15,065 nucleotides of DNA from Bacteroidales bacterium GP1 (GTDB lineage: Bacteria > Bacteroidota > Bacteroidia > Bacteroidales > Muribaculaceae). A program made the translations under genes and the position numbers. The stretch covers positions 1-15,065 of the forward strand of contig DAAI01000020.1 in NCBI GenBank assembly GCA_001701105.1. Direction: 5' to 3'. Positions within the stretch are counted from its first letter, which is position 1, and the number at the start of each line of letters is the position of its first letter. A model generated the notes under the pieces. That model saw only the letters and a list, made by a program, of their open reading frames with translations, searched no databases and had not been told where the DNA came from. Shown here in pieces: positions 7,545-14,577 of the stretch.

Positions 7545-8474
7545 TCAAAGATCATTTGGGTGGATGCCGGTCAGCGAGACAATTGTATCGGTATCGAAGC
7601 CCTTCTCAATCAGCTTTCTGGCCATGTCCTCTTTCATCTTGCGCTCGCCCATCAGGATGCCTTCTTCGCGCCCTATCTCGATACCTTCAATCCTCCCTTC
7701 AATCCTCCCTTCAATCCTCCCTTCCATCCGGCCTTCCCAACGTCCTTTGTCGATAGCATCATCAACCACATGCCGAAGGCCGATGAGATTGTCCATATAA
7801 GCTCCGTAGGCCCTTTGCTCTTCTATTGGCAGGGAGGCCCGCTTCAGTCGCTCTCGAGCCTCCTTGAGCCCCGGCGCCGACGCATCCTCCGGGATAGTGC
7901 TGTGCGATAGGAAATACATCCATTGATCGAGCGGTGTGCGTGACCATTTATCAAAATCCTTGGCTCGCAGAATGTAATACTCCGGGTAAATTTCACTGAT
8001 GCCTCCTACCTTGAACTTATCCTTCAACCGTGGGGGGAGCTCCAGAGGCTCTCCATTGTGGATTCCTCGGAACTCCGTTGTGCCGTGATAGACATAGTCC
8101 TCACCATCTCCGAGTCGGAAATAAACTATGTTGATACTGTAGACCTTTATCACCTTCCCATATTCTTCTCCGCGACGCAGATAATCGCTGATAAGCCGCG
8201 AAGTCCCGAACAGTATCCGTTGGAAATACGCATCTTCCGTCTCGTTCTGGACCTCTATAAGCATCTTCTCCCCATCAGTGCTCTCTGCAAGAATGTCCAC
8301 ACGATTCTGTTTCGTATCCTCGGCATCCCTGTTGCTTTCGCTCTCAAGTATCTTGTCTATCTTTATCTGTCGTCCAAGAAGCGACGTAAGGAAACCCTCC
8401 AACACGGCGAAATTCGCTTTGTCGCGAAGCAGCCGTTTCATCGCCCAGTCGAATCTTACTATATTATCGTCCAT
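7545..8474 (-). CDS. Rpn / PD-(D/E)XK family nuclease (transposase-like)
   Basis: The 309-residue protein is a member of the Rpn family, PD-(D/E)XK nucleases described as recombination-promoting and long annotated as putative transposases (PF12784-like). The N-terminal half carries the start motif (FDWAMKRLLRDKANFAVLEGFLTSLLG) and the core RVDILAE...MLIEVQNE, with Asp60, Glu74 and Gln76 as the likely metal site. The middle (LEAR-like, about 190-235) is helical. The C-terminal third holds a repeated EGRI/EGRM block (about 248-263) and a helical tail of the type seen in these proteins (MGERKMKEDMARKLIEKGFDTDTIVSLTGI). No inverted repeats flank the gene, so it does not look like a self-contained mobile element. 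The leader has TAGGGAG nine bases before the ATG and a good promoter. Confidence 0.9.
   Translation of the reverse strand: MDDNIVRFDWAMKRLLRDKANFAVLEGFLTSLLGRQIKIDKILESESNRDAEDTKQNRVDILAESTDGEKMLIEVQNETEDAYFQRILFGTSRLISDYLRRGEEYGKVIKVYSINIVYFRLGDGEDYVYHGTTEFRGIHNGEPLELPPRLKDKFKVGGISEIYPEYYILRAKDFDKWSRTPLDQWMYFLSHSTIPEDASAPGLKEARERLKRASLPIEEQRAYGAYMDNLIGLRHVVDDAIDKGRWEGRMEGRIEGRIEGRIEGIEIGREEGILMGERKMKEDMARKLIEKGFDTDTIVSLTGIHPNDL
7685..7732 (-). repeat. 12-bp in-frame tandem repeat coding for EGRI units
   Basis: Three identical 12-bp units (plus strand cttcaatcctcc at 7685-7696, 7697-7708 and 7709-7720) and one degenerate unit (7721-7732) lie inside the nuclease gene. They encode EGRM-EGRI-EGRI-EGRI. 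Being a multiple of three, unit gain or loss would keep the frame and only change the linker length. Confidence 0.9.
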
Positions 8475-8501
8475 TTTAGCTCCCTATTAGATTATATCCT
8501 A

Positions 8502-8533
8502 CAAAGTTAATTATTTATCGCCACTTTTCCAAA
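8502..8533 (-). promoter_or_regulatory. Bacteroidetes-type promoter of the Rpn nuclease gene
   Basis: On the minus strand TTTG (8533-8530), a 20-nt spacer and TAACTTTG (8509-8502) match the consensus. The expected start near 8495 gives a leader of about 20 nt containing a GGGAG sequence shortly before the ATG at 8474. Confidence 0.75.
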
Positions 8534-8589
8534 CCAGGCTCCGGAAGTGGGAATATCTTATTTCGCGAGATACGTTTTCCACTCCATAA

Positions 8590-8620
8590 TTGGCGGGGGA
8601 GAGTTTTTTTAGTAATTTTG
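8590..8620 (+). promoter_or_regulatory. Probable promoter of the DUF4924-rfbD-prfC cluster
   Basis: TAATTTTG at 8613-8620 matches the Bacteroidetes -7 element exactly. The -33 box 19 nt upstream (8590-8593) reads TTGG, three of four bases. It is divergent from the nuclease promoter 57 bases away and about 62 bases upstream of the ATG at 8683. Confidence 0.6.
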
Positions 8621-8682
8621 CAGTTAAATAATGCCGGGCGTCAATACTCTCCACGCCTACGACATTCCAAAATTATGATCAT

Positions 8683-9249
8683 ATGATTACAGCATCGGCA
8701 AAAAAGCGTGAGAATATCGCAGAATATCTACTATATATGTGGCAGATAGAGGATATTATTCGCAGCTATAACCTCGACCTTGAGCGCATTGATAGTGAAA
8801 TTATCGACAAATACAGCGGCTTGAGCGATCAACAAAAGCAAGAGATCCACGACTGGTATGAATCCTTGATCGACATGATGCGCCGCGAGGATGTGGTTGA
8901 AAAAGGACATCTTCAGATCAACCGCAATACGCTCTCTGATATCGAACAGCTTCACCGTCGGCTGCTGGCTGATCCTAAATTTGCATCCTATGCCAACCAA
9001 TATTATGCCACACTCCCGATCATTGTAGAGCTCCGTGCCAAAGCCGGCGACAACAAAAAGAACGAGATCGAGACTCTTTTTGAGGCCCTATACGGATTGC
9101 TGATGCTGCGTCTCCAAAAGAAAGAGATAACTCCGCAGACCACCGAAGCCGCCGCACAGATTTCCAAATTCCTTGCCCTCCTGGCTGCATACTACAAAAA
9201 GGATTATAACAACGAATTGTTTAACGACAACGATTCTCCGCAAGTATAA
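8683..9249 (+). CDS. DUF4924 family protein
   Basis: The 188-residue protein is almost entirely helical and highly charged, with no signal peptide and no membrane segment, so it is cytoplasmic. It matches my knowledge of DUF4924, a Bacteroidetes-restricted family of unknown function: NIAEYLLYMWQIEDIIRSYNLDLERID near the start, and VELRAKAGDNKKNEIETLFEALYGLLMLRLQKKEIT and a C-terminal helix ending LAAYYKKDYNNEL further on. It stands upstream of rfbD (41-bp gap) and prfC, an order that I recall from Bacteroides genomes, so the linkage appears conserved. No catalytic residues stand out. The acidic tail (NDNDSPQV) is probably disordered. Confidence 0.85.
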   Translation: MITASAKKRENIAEYLLYMWQIEDIIRSYNLDLERIDSEIIDKYSGLSDQQKQEIHDWYESLIDMMRREDVVEKGHLQINRNTLSDIEQLHRRLLADPKFASYANQYYATLPIIVELRAKAGDNKKNEIETLFEALYGLLMLRLQKKEITPQTTEAAAQISKFLALLAAYYKKDYNNELFNDNDSPQV

Positions 9250-9290
9250 TTATCTAAACCACGTTACTAATTTCCTCACCCTATTATAAA

Positions 9291-10151
9291 ATGAAAGTTC
9301 TGGTTACCGGCTGTTATGGCCAACTTGGAAATTCTCTGAAGCGTGAATTTGACAAAGACCCGGATATTGAAGCGGTCTACACTGATTACGATACCCTTGA
9401 CATCACCAACCGCGAGGCGGTAAGCAAATTTATTACCGATAATAAATTCGATGTGGTGATAAATTGTGCGGCCTATACTGCCGTTGACAAAGCCGAAACC
9501 GACGACCTGAAAGCCTCAGCCCTCAACACCGGCGCCGTAGGCAATCTCGGCGAGGCCGCAGCCAAGAATGGAACAAAAGTGGTGCATATTTCCACTGATT
9601 ATGTATTCTCAGGGCAGGGATTCCGTCCCTATGAGGAAAACGATGAGCCCTATCCGCAGGGAATATACGGACGCACCAAGCTGGAGGGAGAAGGCCTATT
9701 GTCGTCCTTTTGCCAGGATGCGCTTATCATCCGTACGGCGTGGCTTTATTCCGAATTTGGCAATAATTTCGTAAAGACAATGATGCGTCTCGGAAAGGAC
9801 CATGATGAAGTGCGCGTAGTATGCGATCAAATAGGAACCCCAACATATGCCGGCGATCTTGCTGCCGCAATTCATTCTGTGATCAAGCATCCTGACTGGA
9901 AGCCCGGTATCTATCATTTCTCCGATGAAGGGGCAGCATCCTGGTATGATTTCGCAAAATCAATATTTGAGATTGCTGGTATGGATGTGAAGGTAACTCC
10001 TGTGTCGACTTCAGAATATCCAACCCCCGCCAAACGACCGCATTATTCCGTACTGTCGAAAGGAAAGATAAAGCGTACGTTTGGAATCGAGATCCCTTAT
10101 TGGCGCGATTCCCTGATTAAATGTATGGAGGGACTCAAGACTGACCGATAA
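9291..10151 (+). CDS. rfbD: dTDP-4-dehydrorhamnose reductase
   Basis: The 286-residue protein is an extended short-chain dehydrogenase that reduces dTDP-4-dehydro-L-rhamnose to dTDP-L-rhamnose, the last step in making the rhamnose donor for surface polysaccharides. The sequence shows the nucleotide-binding GCYGQLG (7-13), the catalytic STDYVF (101-106, Thr102), Tyr126 and Lys130 in YGRTK, and the C-terminal RPHYSVL typical of RmlD/RfbD. Length is normal. The other rml genes (rmlA, rmlB, rmlC) are not in the window. It lies 41 bases after the DUF4924 gene and 60 before the prfC ATG, all on one strand and probably one transcript. Confidence 0.94.
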   Translation: MKVLVTGCYGQLGNSLKREFDKDPDIEAVYTDYDTLDITNREAVSKFITDNKFDVVINCAAYTAVDKAETDDLKASALNTGAVGNLGEAAAKNGTKVVHISTDYVFSGQGFRPYEENDEPYPQGIYGRTKLEGEGLLSSFCQDALIIRTAWLYSEFGNNFVKTMMRLGKDHDEVRVVCDQIGTPTYAGDLAAAIHSVIKHPDWKPGIYHFSDEGAASWYDFAKSIFEIAGMDVKVTPVSTSEYPTPAKRPHYSVLSKGKIKRTFGIEIPYWRDSLIKCMEGLKTDR

Positions 10152-10211
10152 TAATATCAGGTCAATATCTTGTTGGAATCTAACATCAATAATTCACCCA
10201 ACATCCTTAAA

Positions 10212-11795
10212 ATGGCCGACGACCTTAAGAAAGAAATAGAACGCCGACGCACATTCGCCATCATCTCCCATCCCGATGCCGGAAAGACTACGCTTACTGA
10301 AAAGCTACTGCTTTTCGGTGGTGCTATCCATGTGGCCGGAGCCGTAAAAAGCAACAAAATTAAGAAAACAGCCACGTCCGACTGGATGGAGATTGAGAAG
10401 CAACGCGGCATTTCCGTGGCCACATCAGTAATGGGCTTTGATTATGAGGATTATAAGATTAATATCCTCGATACTCCCGGTCATCAGGACTTCGCTGAAG
10501 ATACATTCCGTACGCTTACGGCTGTGGATTCAGTAATAATAGTTGTCGACGTGGCGAAAGGAGTAGAAACCCAGACCCGTCGCCTCATGGAAGTATGCCG
10601 GATGCGAAAGACGCCCGTGATTATTTTTGTAAATAAGCTTGACCGCGAAGGACGCGATCCGTTCGACATACTCGATGAACTGGAGAAGGAATTACAAATC
10701 GGCGTCCGTCCTCTCACATGGCCTATCAACATCGGCGCTCGTTTTAAAGGTGTCTACAACATATACGACCACCGACTTGACCTCTTTACCCCTTCCAAAC
10801 AAACCGTGACGGAGCGGGTGGAGATTGACGATATAAACTCTCCGGAAATCGACAGAATCATAGGCCCCGATGACGCCGCTAAACTGCGCGACGATCTCGA
10901 ACTGATCGAAGGTGTATACCCGGATTTCGATACGGAGGCCTATTTACGGGGAGAATCTGCACCCGTATTTTTCGGCTCTGCCCTCAATACATTCGGTGTT
11001 AAAGAGTTGCTTGATACATTCGTAAAAATCGCCCCTTCTCCGAAGTCGGTGGACGCTATCGAGCGCACCGTAAACCCGGAAGAAGAGGGTTTTACAGGAT
11101 TCGTATTCAAGATTCATGCAAATATGGATCCCAATCATCGGTCGTGCCTCGCTTTCGTGAAAGTATGTTCGGGCAAATTCGAGCGTAATGTTTATTATAA
11201 GCATGTGCGACATGACAAGCAGATGCGATTTGCAGCTCCTACGGCGTTCATGGCTCAGAAAAAAAGCATTGTCGATGAAGCTTATCCCGGCGATATAGTG
11301 GGTATTCCCGACACCGGCAATTTTAAGATAGGCGATACCCTGACATCAGGAGAGAATCTTCATTTCAAGGGCCTCCCCTCATTCAGCCCCGAGATGTTTA
11401 AGTATATTGAAAATGCCGATCCCATGAAGTCCAAACAGCTCGACAAGGGCATCGCACAGCTCATGGATGAGGGTGTGGCTCAAATTTTTACCAATCAATT
11501 TAATGGTAGAAAAATCATTGGGACGGTAGGTCAACTCCAGTTTGAGGTGATTCAGTTCCGGCTCGAGCATGAATATGGAGCGCAATGCCGCTGGGAGCCA
11601 ATCAGTCTATACAAAGCATGCTGGATAGATAGCGATGACAAGGAAGCACTTGAGGCCTTCAAGAAACGCAAGCAGCATTTCATGGCAACCGATAAAGAGG
11701 GTCGGGATGTATTCCTTGCCGATTCAGCCTATGTCCTTCAAATGGCCCAGAACGACTTTCCCAAAATCCGATTCCATTTCTCCAGCGAATTCTAA
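10212..11795 (+). CDS. prfC: Peptide chain release factor 3
   Basis: I start at the ATG at 10212 (MADDLKKEIERRRTF), giving 527 residues, close to the 529 of E. coli RF3. An extension to a TTG at 10170 would add 14 unconserved residues. This translational GTPase removes RF1 or RF2 from the ribosome after peptide release. The G1 loop SHPDAGKT (19-26), the switch region with RGISVATSV, DTPGHQDF (G3) and NKLDRE (G4) are all present. Later domains keep FGSALNTFGV and GQLQFEVIQFRLEHEYG. No key residue is missing. I see no strong terminator in the 125 bases before the next gene, only a weak 5-bp hairpin. Confidence 0.95.
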   Translation: MADDLKKEIERRRTFAIISHPDAGKTTLTEKLLLFGGAIHVAGAVKSNKIKKTATSDWMEIEKQRGISVATSVMGFDYEDYKINILDTPGHQDFAEDTFRTLTAVDSVIIVVDVAKGVETQTRRLMEVCRMRKTPVIIFVNKLDREGRDPFDILDELEKELQIGVRPLTWPINIGARFKGVYNIYDHRLDLFTPSKQTVTERVEIDDINSPEIDRIIGPDDAAKLRDDLELIEGVYPDFDTEAYLRGESAPVFFGSALNTFGVKELLDTFVKIAPSPKSVDAIERTVNPEEEGFTGFVFKIHANMDPNHRSCLAFVKVCSGKFERNVYYKHVRHDKQMRFAAPTAFMAQKKSIVDEAYPGDIVGIPDTGNFKIGDTLTSGENLHFKGLPSFSPEMFKYIENADPMKSKQLDKGIAQLMDEGVAQIFTNQFNGRKIIGTVGQLQFEVIQFRLEHEYGAQCRWEPISLYKACWIDSDDKEALEAFKKRKQHFMATDKEGRDVFLADSAYVLQMAQNDFPKIRFHFSSEF

Positions 11796-11920
11796 GGTAA
11801 ACCCGGATGCGGACGGCAACTCTGATGTTGCTCCTTGGAGGTAAATTAGTATGATAGTGAAAATACTTTGGTCTATTCGTGTGTTAAGTATTATATAAAT
11901 ACGATAAAAGCATTGTAATT

Positions 11921-12604
11921 ATGACCGAATTAGAAGCATTGACCGCTCGTCATTCAATACGGAAATATCAGGATCGTCCCCTCAGTGCGGAAGCCGTGGA
12001 TGCCTTGCAGAAAGAGATAGCGAAATTAAATAAGGAAGGCGCTCTGCATATGCAGCTTGTGGTGAATGAAAGAAAAGCATTCCAAACCTTTCTGGCATAT
12101 GGAACCTTTTCCAACGTGGCGAATTATATCATGGTGGTGGGAAAGAAATCTGAATCCTTGGACTACCGTGCCGGTTATTATGGCGAAAAACTGGTGCTAT
12201 TCGCTCAAAGCATAGGGCTAAATACATGCTTCGTCGGGCTAACATATAAGAAAGTAGCCGGAGCATTTGAAGTGGCAGGTGATGAGAAAGTGGTGCTAAG
12301 CATAGCTATCGGTTATGGGAATGATGAAGGCAAAGCTCATAAGATTAAAAGCCCTTCGCAAGTCAGCAACATCGGTCCGACTTCTCCTGAATGGTTCCGT
12401 AAAGGCGTTGATGCCGCCCTACTTGCCCCTACAGCCGTAAATCAGCAAAAATTCTATTTTGAGTACATCCCGGAAAATAAAGTGAGGCCGAAGAAAGGAG
12501 GCTCGCTCGTAGGGTATACCAAAATTGATTTGGGCATTGCAATGTATAATTTTGAATTAGGAGCCGGCAGAAAGAATTTTCAATGGGTAGATTCGCATCT
12601 ATAG
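11921..12604 (+). CDS. Nitroreductase family protein, TM1586 type
   Basis: The 227-residue flavoprotein-like sequence belongs to the nitroreductase superfamily and looks like the 'putative TM nitroreductase' (TM1586) subfamily, in which one chain carries two half-domains. The first half has LTARHSIRKYQDRPLS (about 7-22), the FMN phosphate-binding region, and AGYYGEKLVLFAQSIGLNTCFVGLTYKK. The second half has FRKGVDAALLAPTAVNQQKFYFEY (about 163-186), and the DLGIAMYNFELGAG end is typical. It would reduce quinone- or nitro-type substrates with NAD(P)H, but the physiological substrate is unknown. It is preceded by an AT-rich 125-bp gap without a consensus promoter and followed by the IS66 remnant 44 bases after its stop. 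Confidence 0.88.
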   Translation: MTELEALTARHSIRKYQDRPLSAEAVDALQKEIAKLNKEGALHMQLVVNERKAFQTFLAYGTFSNVANYIMVVGKKSESLDYRAGYYGEKLVLFAQSIGLNTCFVGLTYKKVAGAFEVAGDEKVVLSIAIGYGNDEGKAHKIKSPSQVSNIGPTSPEWFRKGVDAALLAPTAVNQQKFYFEYIPENKVRPKKGGSLVGYTKIDLGIAMYNFELGAGRKNFQWVDSHL

Positions 12605-12640
12605 AGCTATCTACCCTTACTACTTCGCAGAATATTTGCA

Positions 12641-12894
12641 GTATAGAAGTAACTATTCAGCCAAAGGATATGTTATGACGAGTAGGTACTCGATTTAGAC
12701 GAGCGCGAGTATGGCATTGAGGGGCGATTGTCCGTTTTTCCAAGCCGTGTCGGCTATGGAGCCGATGCCTTCATGGACCTGCATTCAATTGTAGAGACTA
12801 CAAAAAAACACGGTAACTCTCCTTACAACGCTATCCTTGCTCTATTCTAAGAGCGAGTCAACTCAGCATATCCGCTGAATAGTTACGTATGGAA
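12641..12894 (+). mobile_element. IS66-type deletion derivative (MITE-like) with target duplication
   Basis: The element proper is 12649-12886 (238 bp). Its left end begins GTAACTATTCAGC and its right end, read inward on the minus strand, begins with the same 13 bases. Both continue with GGATATG, after a 4-base insert (CAAA) on the left. The 8 bases outside are GTATAGAA (12641-12648) and GTATGGAA (12887-12894), 7 of 8 identical. Ends starting GTAA and 8-bp target duplications are hallmarks of the IS66 family. The interior keeps only the 3' end of a transposase gene, directly after the left end, so nearly all of the parent element has been deleted. It could only move with a transposase supplied in trans. 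Confidence 0.78.
12686..12850 (+). pseudogene. C-terminal fragment of an IS66-family transposase
   Basis: A 54-codon frame runs from just after a TAG (12683-12685) to TAA at 12848-12850, 36 bases inside the right end of the element. Its last part, GADAFMDLHSIVETTKKHGNSPYNAILALF, aligns by eye with the conserved C-terminus of IS66 TnpC proteins (pattern GAxxSxxxYSLVETxKxNGxxPYxxL). It lacks the DDE catalytic core and a start, so it is not functional. The orientation, with the fragment next to the right end, is what an internal deletion of IS66 would leave. Confidence 0.65.
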
Positions 12895-13016
12895 AATTAA
12901 GAGTTAAAATATGTTAAAGTGTGCAATTTCGGAGAGAAGGCTTAAACTAAAAGGGTGTTTTTTGCGTCTATAATATAGGTGATTGTCGCAGACATTGCCA
13001 TTAAAATAATAGAACA
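12895..13016 (+). other. AT-rich segment before the intron, promoter-like
   Basis: No gene is visible in these 122 bases. The part at 12957-12981 (TGTTTTTTGCGTCTATAATAT) has the look of the ECF-sigma promoters upstream of some Bacteroidales sigma genes (T-rich -35 region, CGTCTA-like -10), from memory and not verified. It is followed by AATAATAGAACAATG, which would suit a gene start at 13017 had the intron not begun there. It may be the 5' exon of a disrupted gene, or only remnant sequence. Confidence 0.3.
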
Positions 13017-13636
13017 ATGCGTAAGCGACAAAACGGAGTCATGGTCGAGGCCTTGGCTCCGTTTTTCAACTTCGCCCGACATGGGCATAATCTAACGGAT
13101 GCAAGTCCCTAACGTGGCCTAATAGCGGCAAGCGTACAGCCAAAGACAAGTGTGTCGGTCGTGAGTCCGAATCTGAAGGAAGTCGGCGGCAAAGCACTGT
13201 CCTGACGTATAGAAACTTGATACTAAGGCGTTAGCTCGTGGGTAAGACTGCCGAAGAAGTCAAAGCCCTATAGCTATACGGAACGAGTGGCGTAAATCAA
13301 GCAGGTATAAGTGTGAAAGATTATGCTCTTAATCGGGGAGGTCTCACGGACGCAGTGGCGACCCATTTACTCAAGACTGCGGAGTAAAGCTTATCGTGAG
13401 AAGTCAGCCGAGGTCATAGTACCGAATCACGTGTTGATTTGGGAAGGACCGAACCGTGCAGTCAAGCAGTAACTGATGGTTTGATTAAAGGTCTTTAGTA
13501 GTCAGATGTCCGAAGAGGAGCTACCTGCCGGACGATAGGTCGGAAACCGACAATAGGCAGAAGTGACGATACCTTAATTGCACCAAAGACAACGCGAGAC
13601 ACCGAGTCGAGAATAAATAAAATCGGTAAAGCACGG

Positions 13637-13670
13637 AACCGCCGTATGCGGAACCGCTTGTACGGTGGTG
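13637..13670 (+). other. Group II intron domain V
   Basis: This is a 34-nt hairpin, the standard length. The lower stem is ACCGCCGTA (13638-13646) with TACGGTGGT (13661-13669), containing a CGC-type triad. The bulge is TG (13659-13660). The upper stem is TGCG (13647-13650) with CGCT (13655-13658) around a GAAC loop. The outer pair of the upper stem is a T-T mismatch where related introns, as I recall them, have a T-A pair, so the copy may be slightly degenerate. Confidence 0.8.
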
Positions 13671-13686
13671 TGAGAGTACAAGTGAA

Positions 13687-13735
13687 ATCGAGTAGGAGGT
13701 AAACACTAATCGCAGGTGTTTACCTCCTACTCGAT
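13687..13735 (+). other. Group II intron domain VI / 20-bp perfect hairpin
   Basis: A 20-bp inverted repeat without mismatch (13687-13706 with 13716-13735) surrounds a 9-base loop (TAATCGCAG). It ends in CTACTCGAT, matching the 3' end of this intron class. The expected branch-point A is seven bases from the end (13729). In most introns it is bulged, but here it faces a T and is fully paired. The stem also stands 21 bases from the 3' end of the convergent nitroreductase gene and may act as a terminator-like barrier for it. Confidence 0.65.
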
Positions 13736-13756
13736 AATTGGAATTTATGTCCTTTC

Positions 13757-14509
13757 TTATCTCTTGATATTATACCCCTGCTCGCGCAGATAGTCGAGAA
13801 TCCGGTAATTCATTGCGTGATCATAATAACTGATAATGTGAGCCACCCAGTCATTGTCGGTAGTACCCCCGGAACGCGTCTGGTTATAATGCGTTACCAC
13901 TGCATCATAATCCTCCAGCTCGTTCACCATCTTATCCCGGTCTTCTTGGTAACGGTTTTTATGGAACACAAGGATTTCGGGTTGCTTGGGTTTTAGATCG
14001 GGATGTTCACGCGGGATCCCCAATGCAAGTCCGCAGACCACGAATACACCTTTAGGCAGATGCAGCAATTCTGCAATCTTCTTAGGGTCCGCCGTACGCA
14101 GATATCCAATGCAATTGCATCCTAATCCGCTCGATTCGGCTGCCACTACTGCGCTCATCATGGCGAGAGAAGCATCGATGATCCCTATTGTTACGCCGTC
14201 CATAGTGTCGGTAAAGGCAGGCATGGTAAGCCCTTTCTTTTGGGCCAGAAGCGAAATCTTATTGTAATCTGAACAGAAAATCAGAAGACGATTGCAGGTC
14301 TTCAATTGCTTTTGAGAGGTTATGGCGTAAAGCTCCTCTTTCAGCGGCTGATCATCGATTTCAATTACGGAAAATTGCTGACCGTTATAGGAAGTGGGTG
14401 TATTGCGAATAGCGGCGCGGATAAAGGCCATGGTCTCCTCCGGAATGGCCTCCCGTTCATAACGCCGGATACTTACGCGATCAAGCAGCGTGTCTTTTAC
14501 GTCCTTCAT
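13757..14509 (-). CDS. NfsA/FRP-type nitroreductase family protein
   Basis: The 250-residue flavin oxidoreductase has the layout of NADPH-dependent nitro/flavin reductases of the NfsA/FRP group: DRVSIRRYEREAIPEE (about 9-24) for FMN contact, RNTPTSYNGQQFSVIEIDD (about 35-53), AAESSGLGCNCIGYLRT (about 127-143) and GVFVVCGLALGIPREHPDLKPKQP (about 152-175). Lengths of 240-250 are normal for the group. It probably makes a homodimer with bound FMN and reduces nitro compounds, quinones or flavins, with the native substrate unknown. It differs from the TM1586-type protein 1.1 kb away and converges on it. The ATG at 14509 has no consensus promoter directly upstream. The RNA-like unit that ends at about 14530 may read through into it. 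Confidence 0.9.
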   Translation of the reverse strand: MKDVKDTLLDRVSIRRYEREAIPEETMAFIRAAIRNTPTSYNGQQFSVIEIDDQPLKEELYAITSQKQLKTCNRLLIFCSDYNKISLLAQKKGLTMPAFTDTMDGVTIGIIDASLAMMSAVVAAESSGLGCNCIGYLRTADPKKIAELLHLPKGVFVVCGLALGIPREHPDLKPKQPEILVFHKNRYQEDRDKMVNELEDYDAVVTHYNQTRSGGTTDNDWVAHIISYYDHAMNYRILDYLREQGYNIKR

Positions 14510-14544
14510 GGGTATTTATATTTTAGTTTATGTCAAATTAAATG

Positions 14545-14577
14545 AGCCGGCAAAAGCGTTTGTTGCTATTGCCGGCT
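14545..14577 (-). terminator. Terminator-like hairpin at the 3' end of the candidate RNA
   Basis: Minus-strand arms AGCCGGCAA (14577-14569) and TTGCCGGCT (14553-14545) make a 9-bp GC-rich stem with a 15-base loop. It is followed by CATTTAATTTG, which is T-rich but not a clean T run. Termination may be partial. Confidence 0.6.

Larger units (their letters stand above)
13017..13735 (+). ncRNA. ORF-less group II intron
   Basis: The segment reads as a bacterial group II ribozyme. It has GGGCATAATCT with GGATGCAAGTCC, then GAGTCCGAATCTGAAGGAAG and GAAGTCAGCCGAGGTCATAGTA, which I recognise from domains I-IV of Bacteroidetes/Firmicutes introns. A domain V follows at 13637-13670, then a domain VI stem and a 3' end CTACTCGAT at 13735. 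The intron normally codes for a reverse transcriptase/maturase in domain IV, but here about 140 bases separate the domain IV start from domain V and no such ORF remains, so splicing or mobility would need a maturase from elsewhere. The 5' boundary is uncertain. ATGCG at 13017 could be a one-base variant of GTGCG, and GTAAGCGAC at 13021 is the alternative. A 14-bp imperfect stem (about 13030-13065) is probably the first stem of domain I. Confidence 0.82.

Noticed and set aside
7681..7740. Short repeats that might suggest a CRISPR array
   Set aside because: The units are 12 bp, contiguous and in frame with a coding sequence. There are no spacers and no cas genes.
10170..10211. TTG-initiated extension of prfC by 14 residues
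   Set aside because: The ATG at 10212 gives the usual RF3 length and start, and the extension has no family similarity.
11845..11885. TACTTTGG as a promoter for the TM1586-type nitroreductase
   Set aside because: It has one base too few for TAnnTTTG, and no TTTG box is found at 19-21 nt upstream.
12585..12616. 8-bp inverted repeat (GGGTAGAT / ATCTACCC) around the nitroreductase stop codon as a terminator
   Set aside because: The stop codon lies in a 16-base loop, the stem is short and there is no T run, so evidence for termination is poor.
13030..13076. Stem followed by TTTTT as a stand-alone terminator
   Set aside because: It fits as the first stem of intron domain I, although it may also slow transcription.
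13521..13706. 61-codon minus-strand frame within the group II intron
   Set aside because: It lies across intron domains IV-VI, whose RNA structure explains the sequence, and it resembles no protein.
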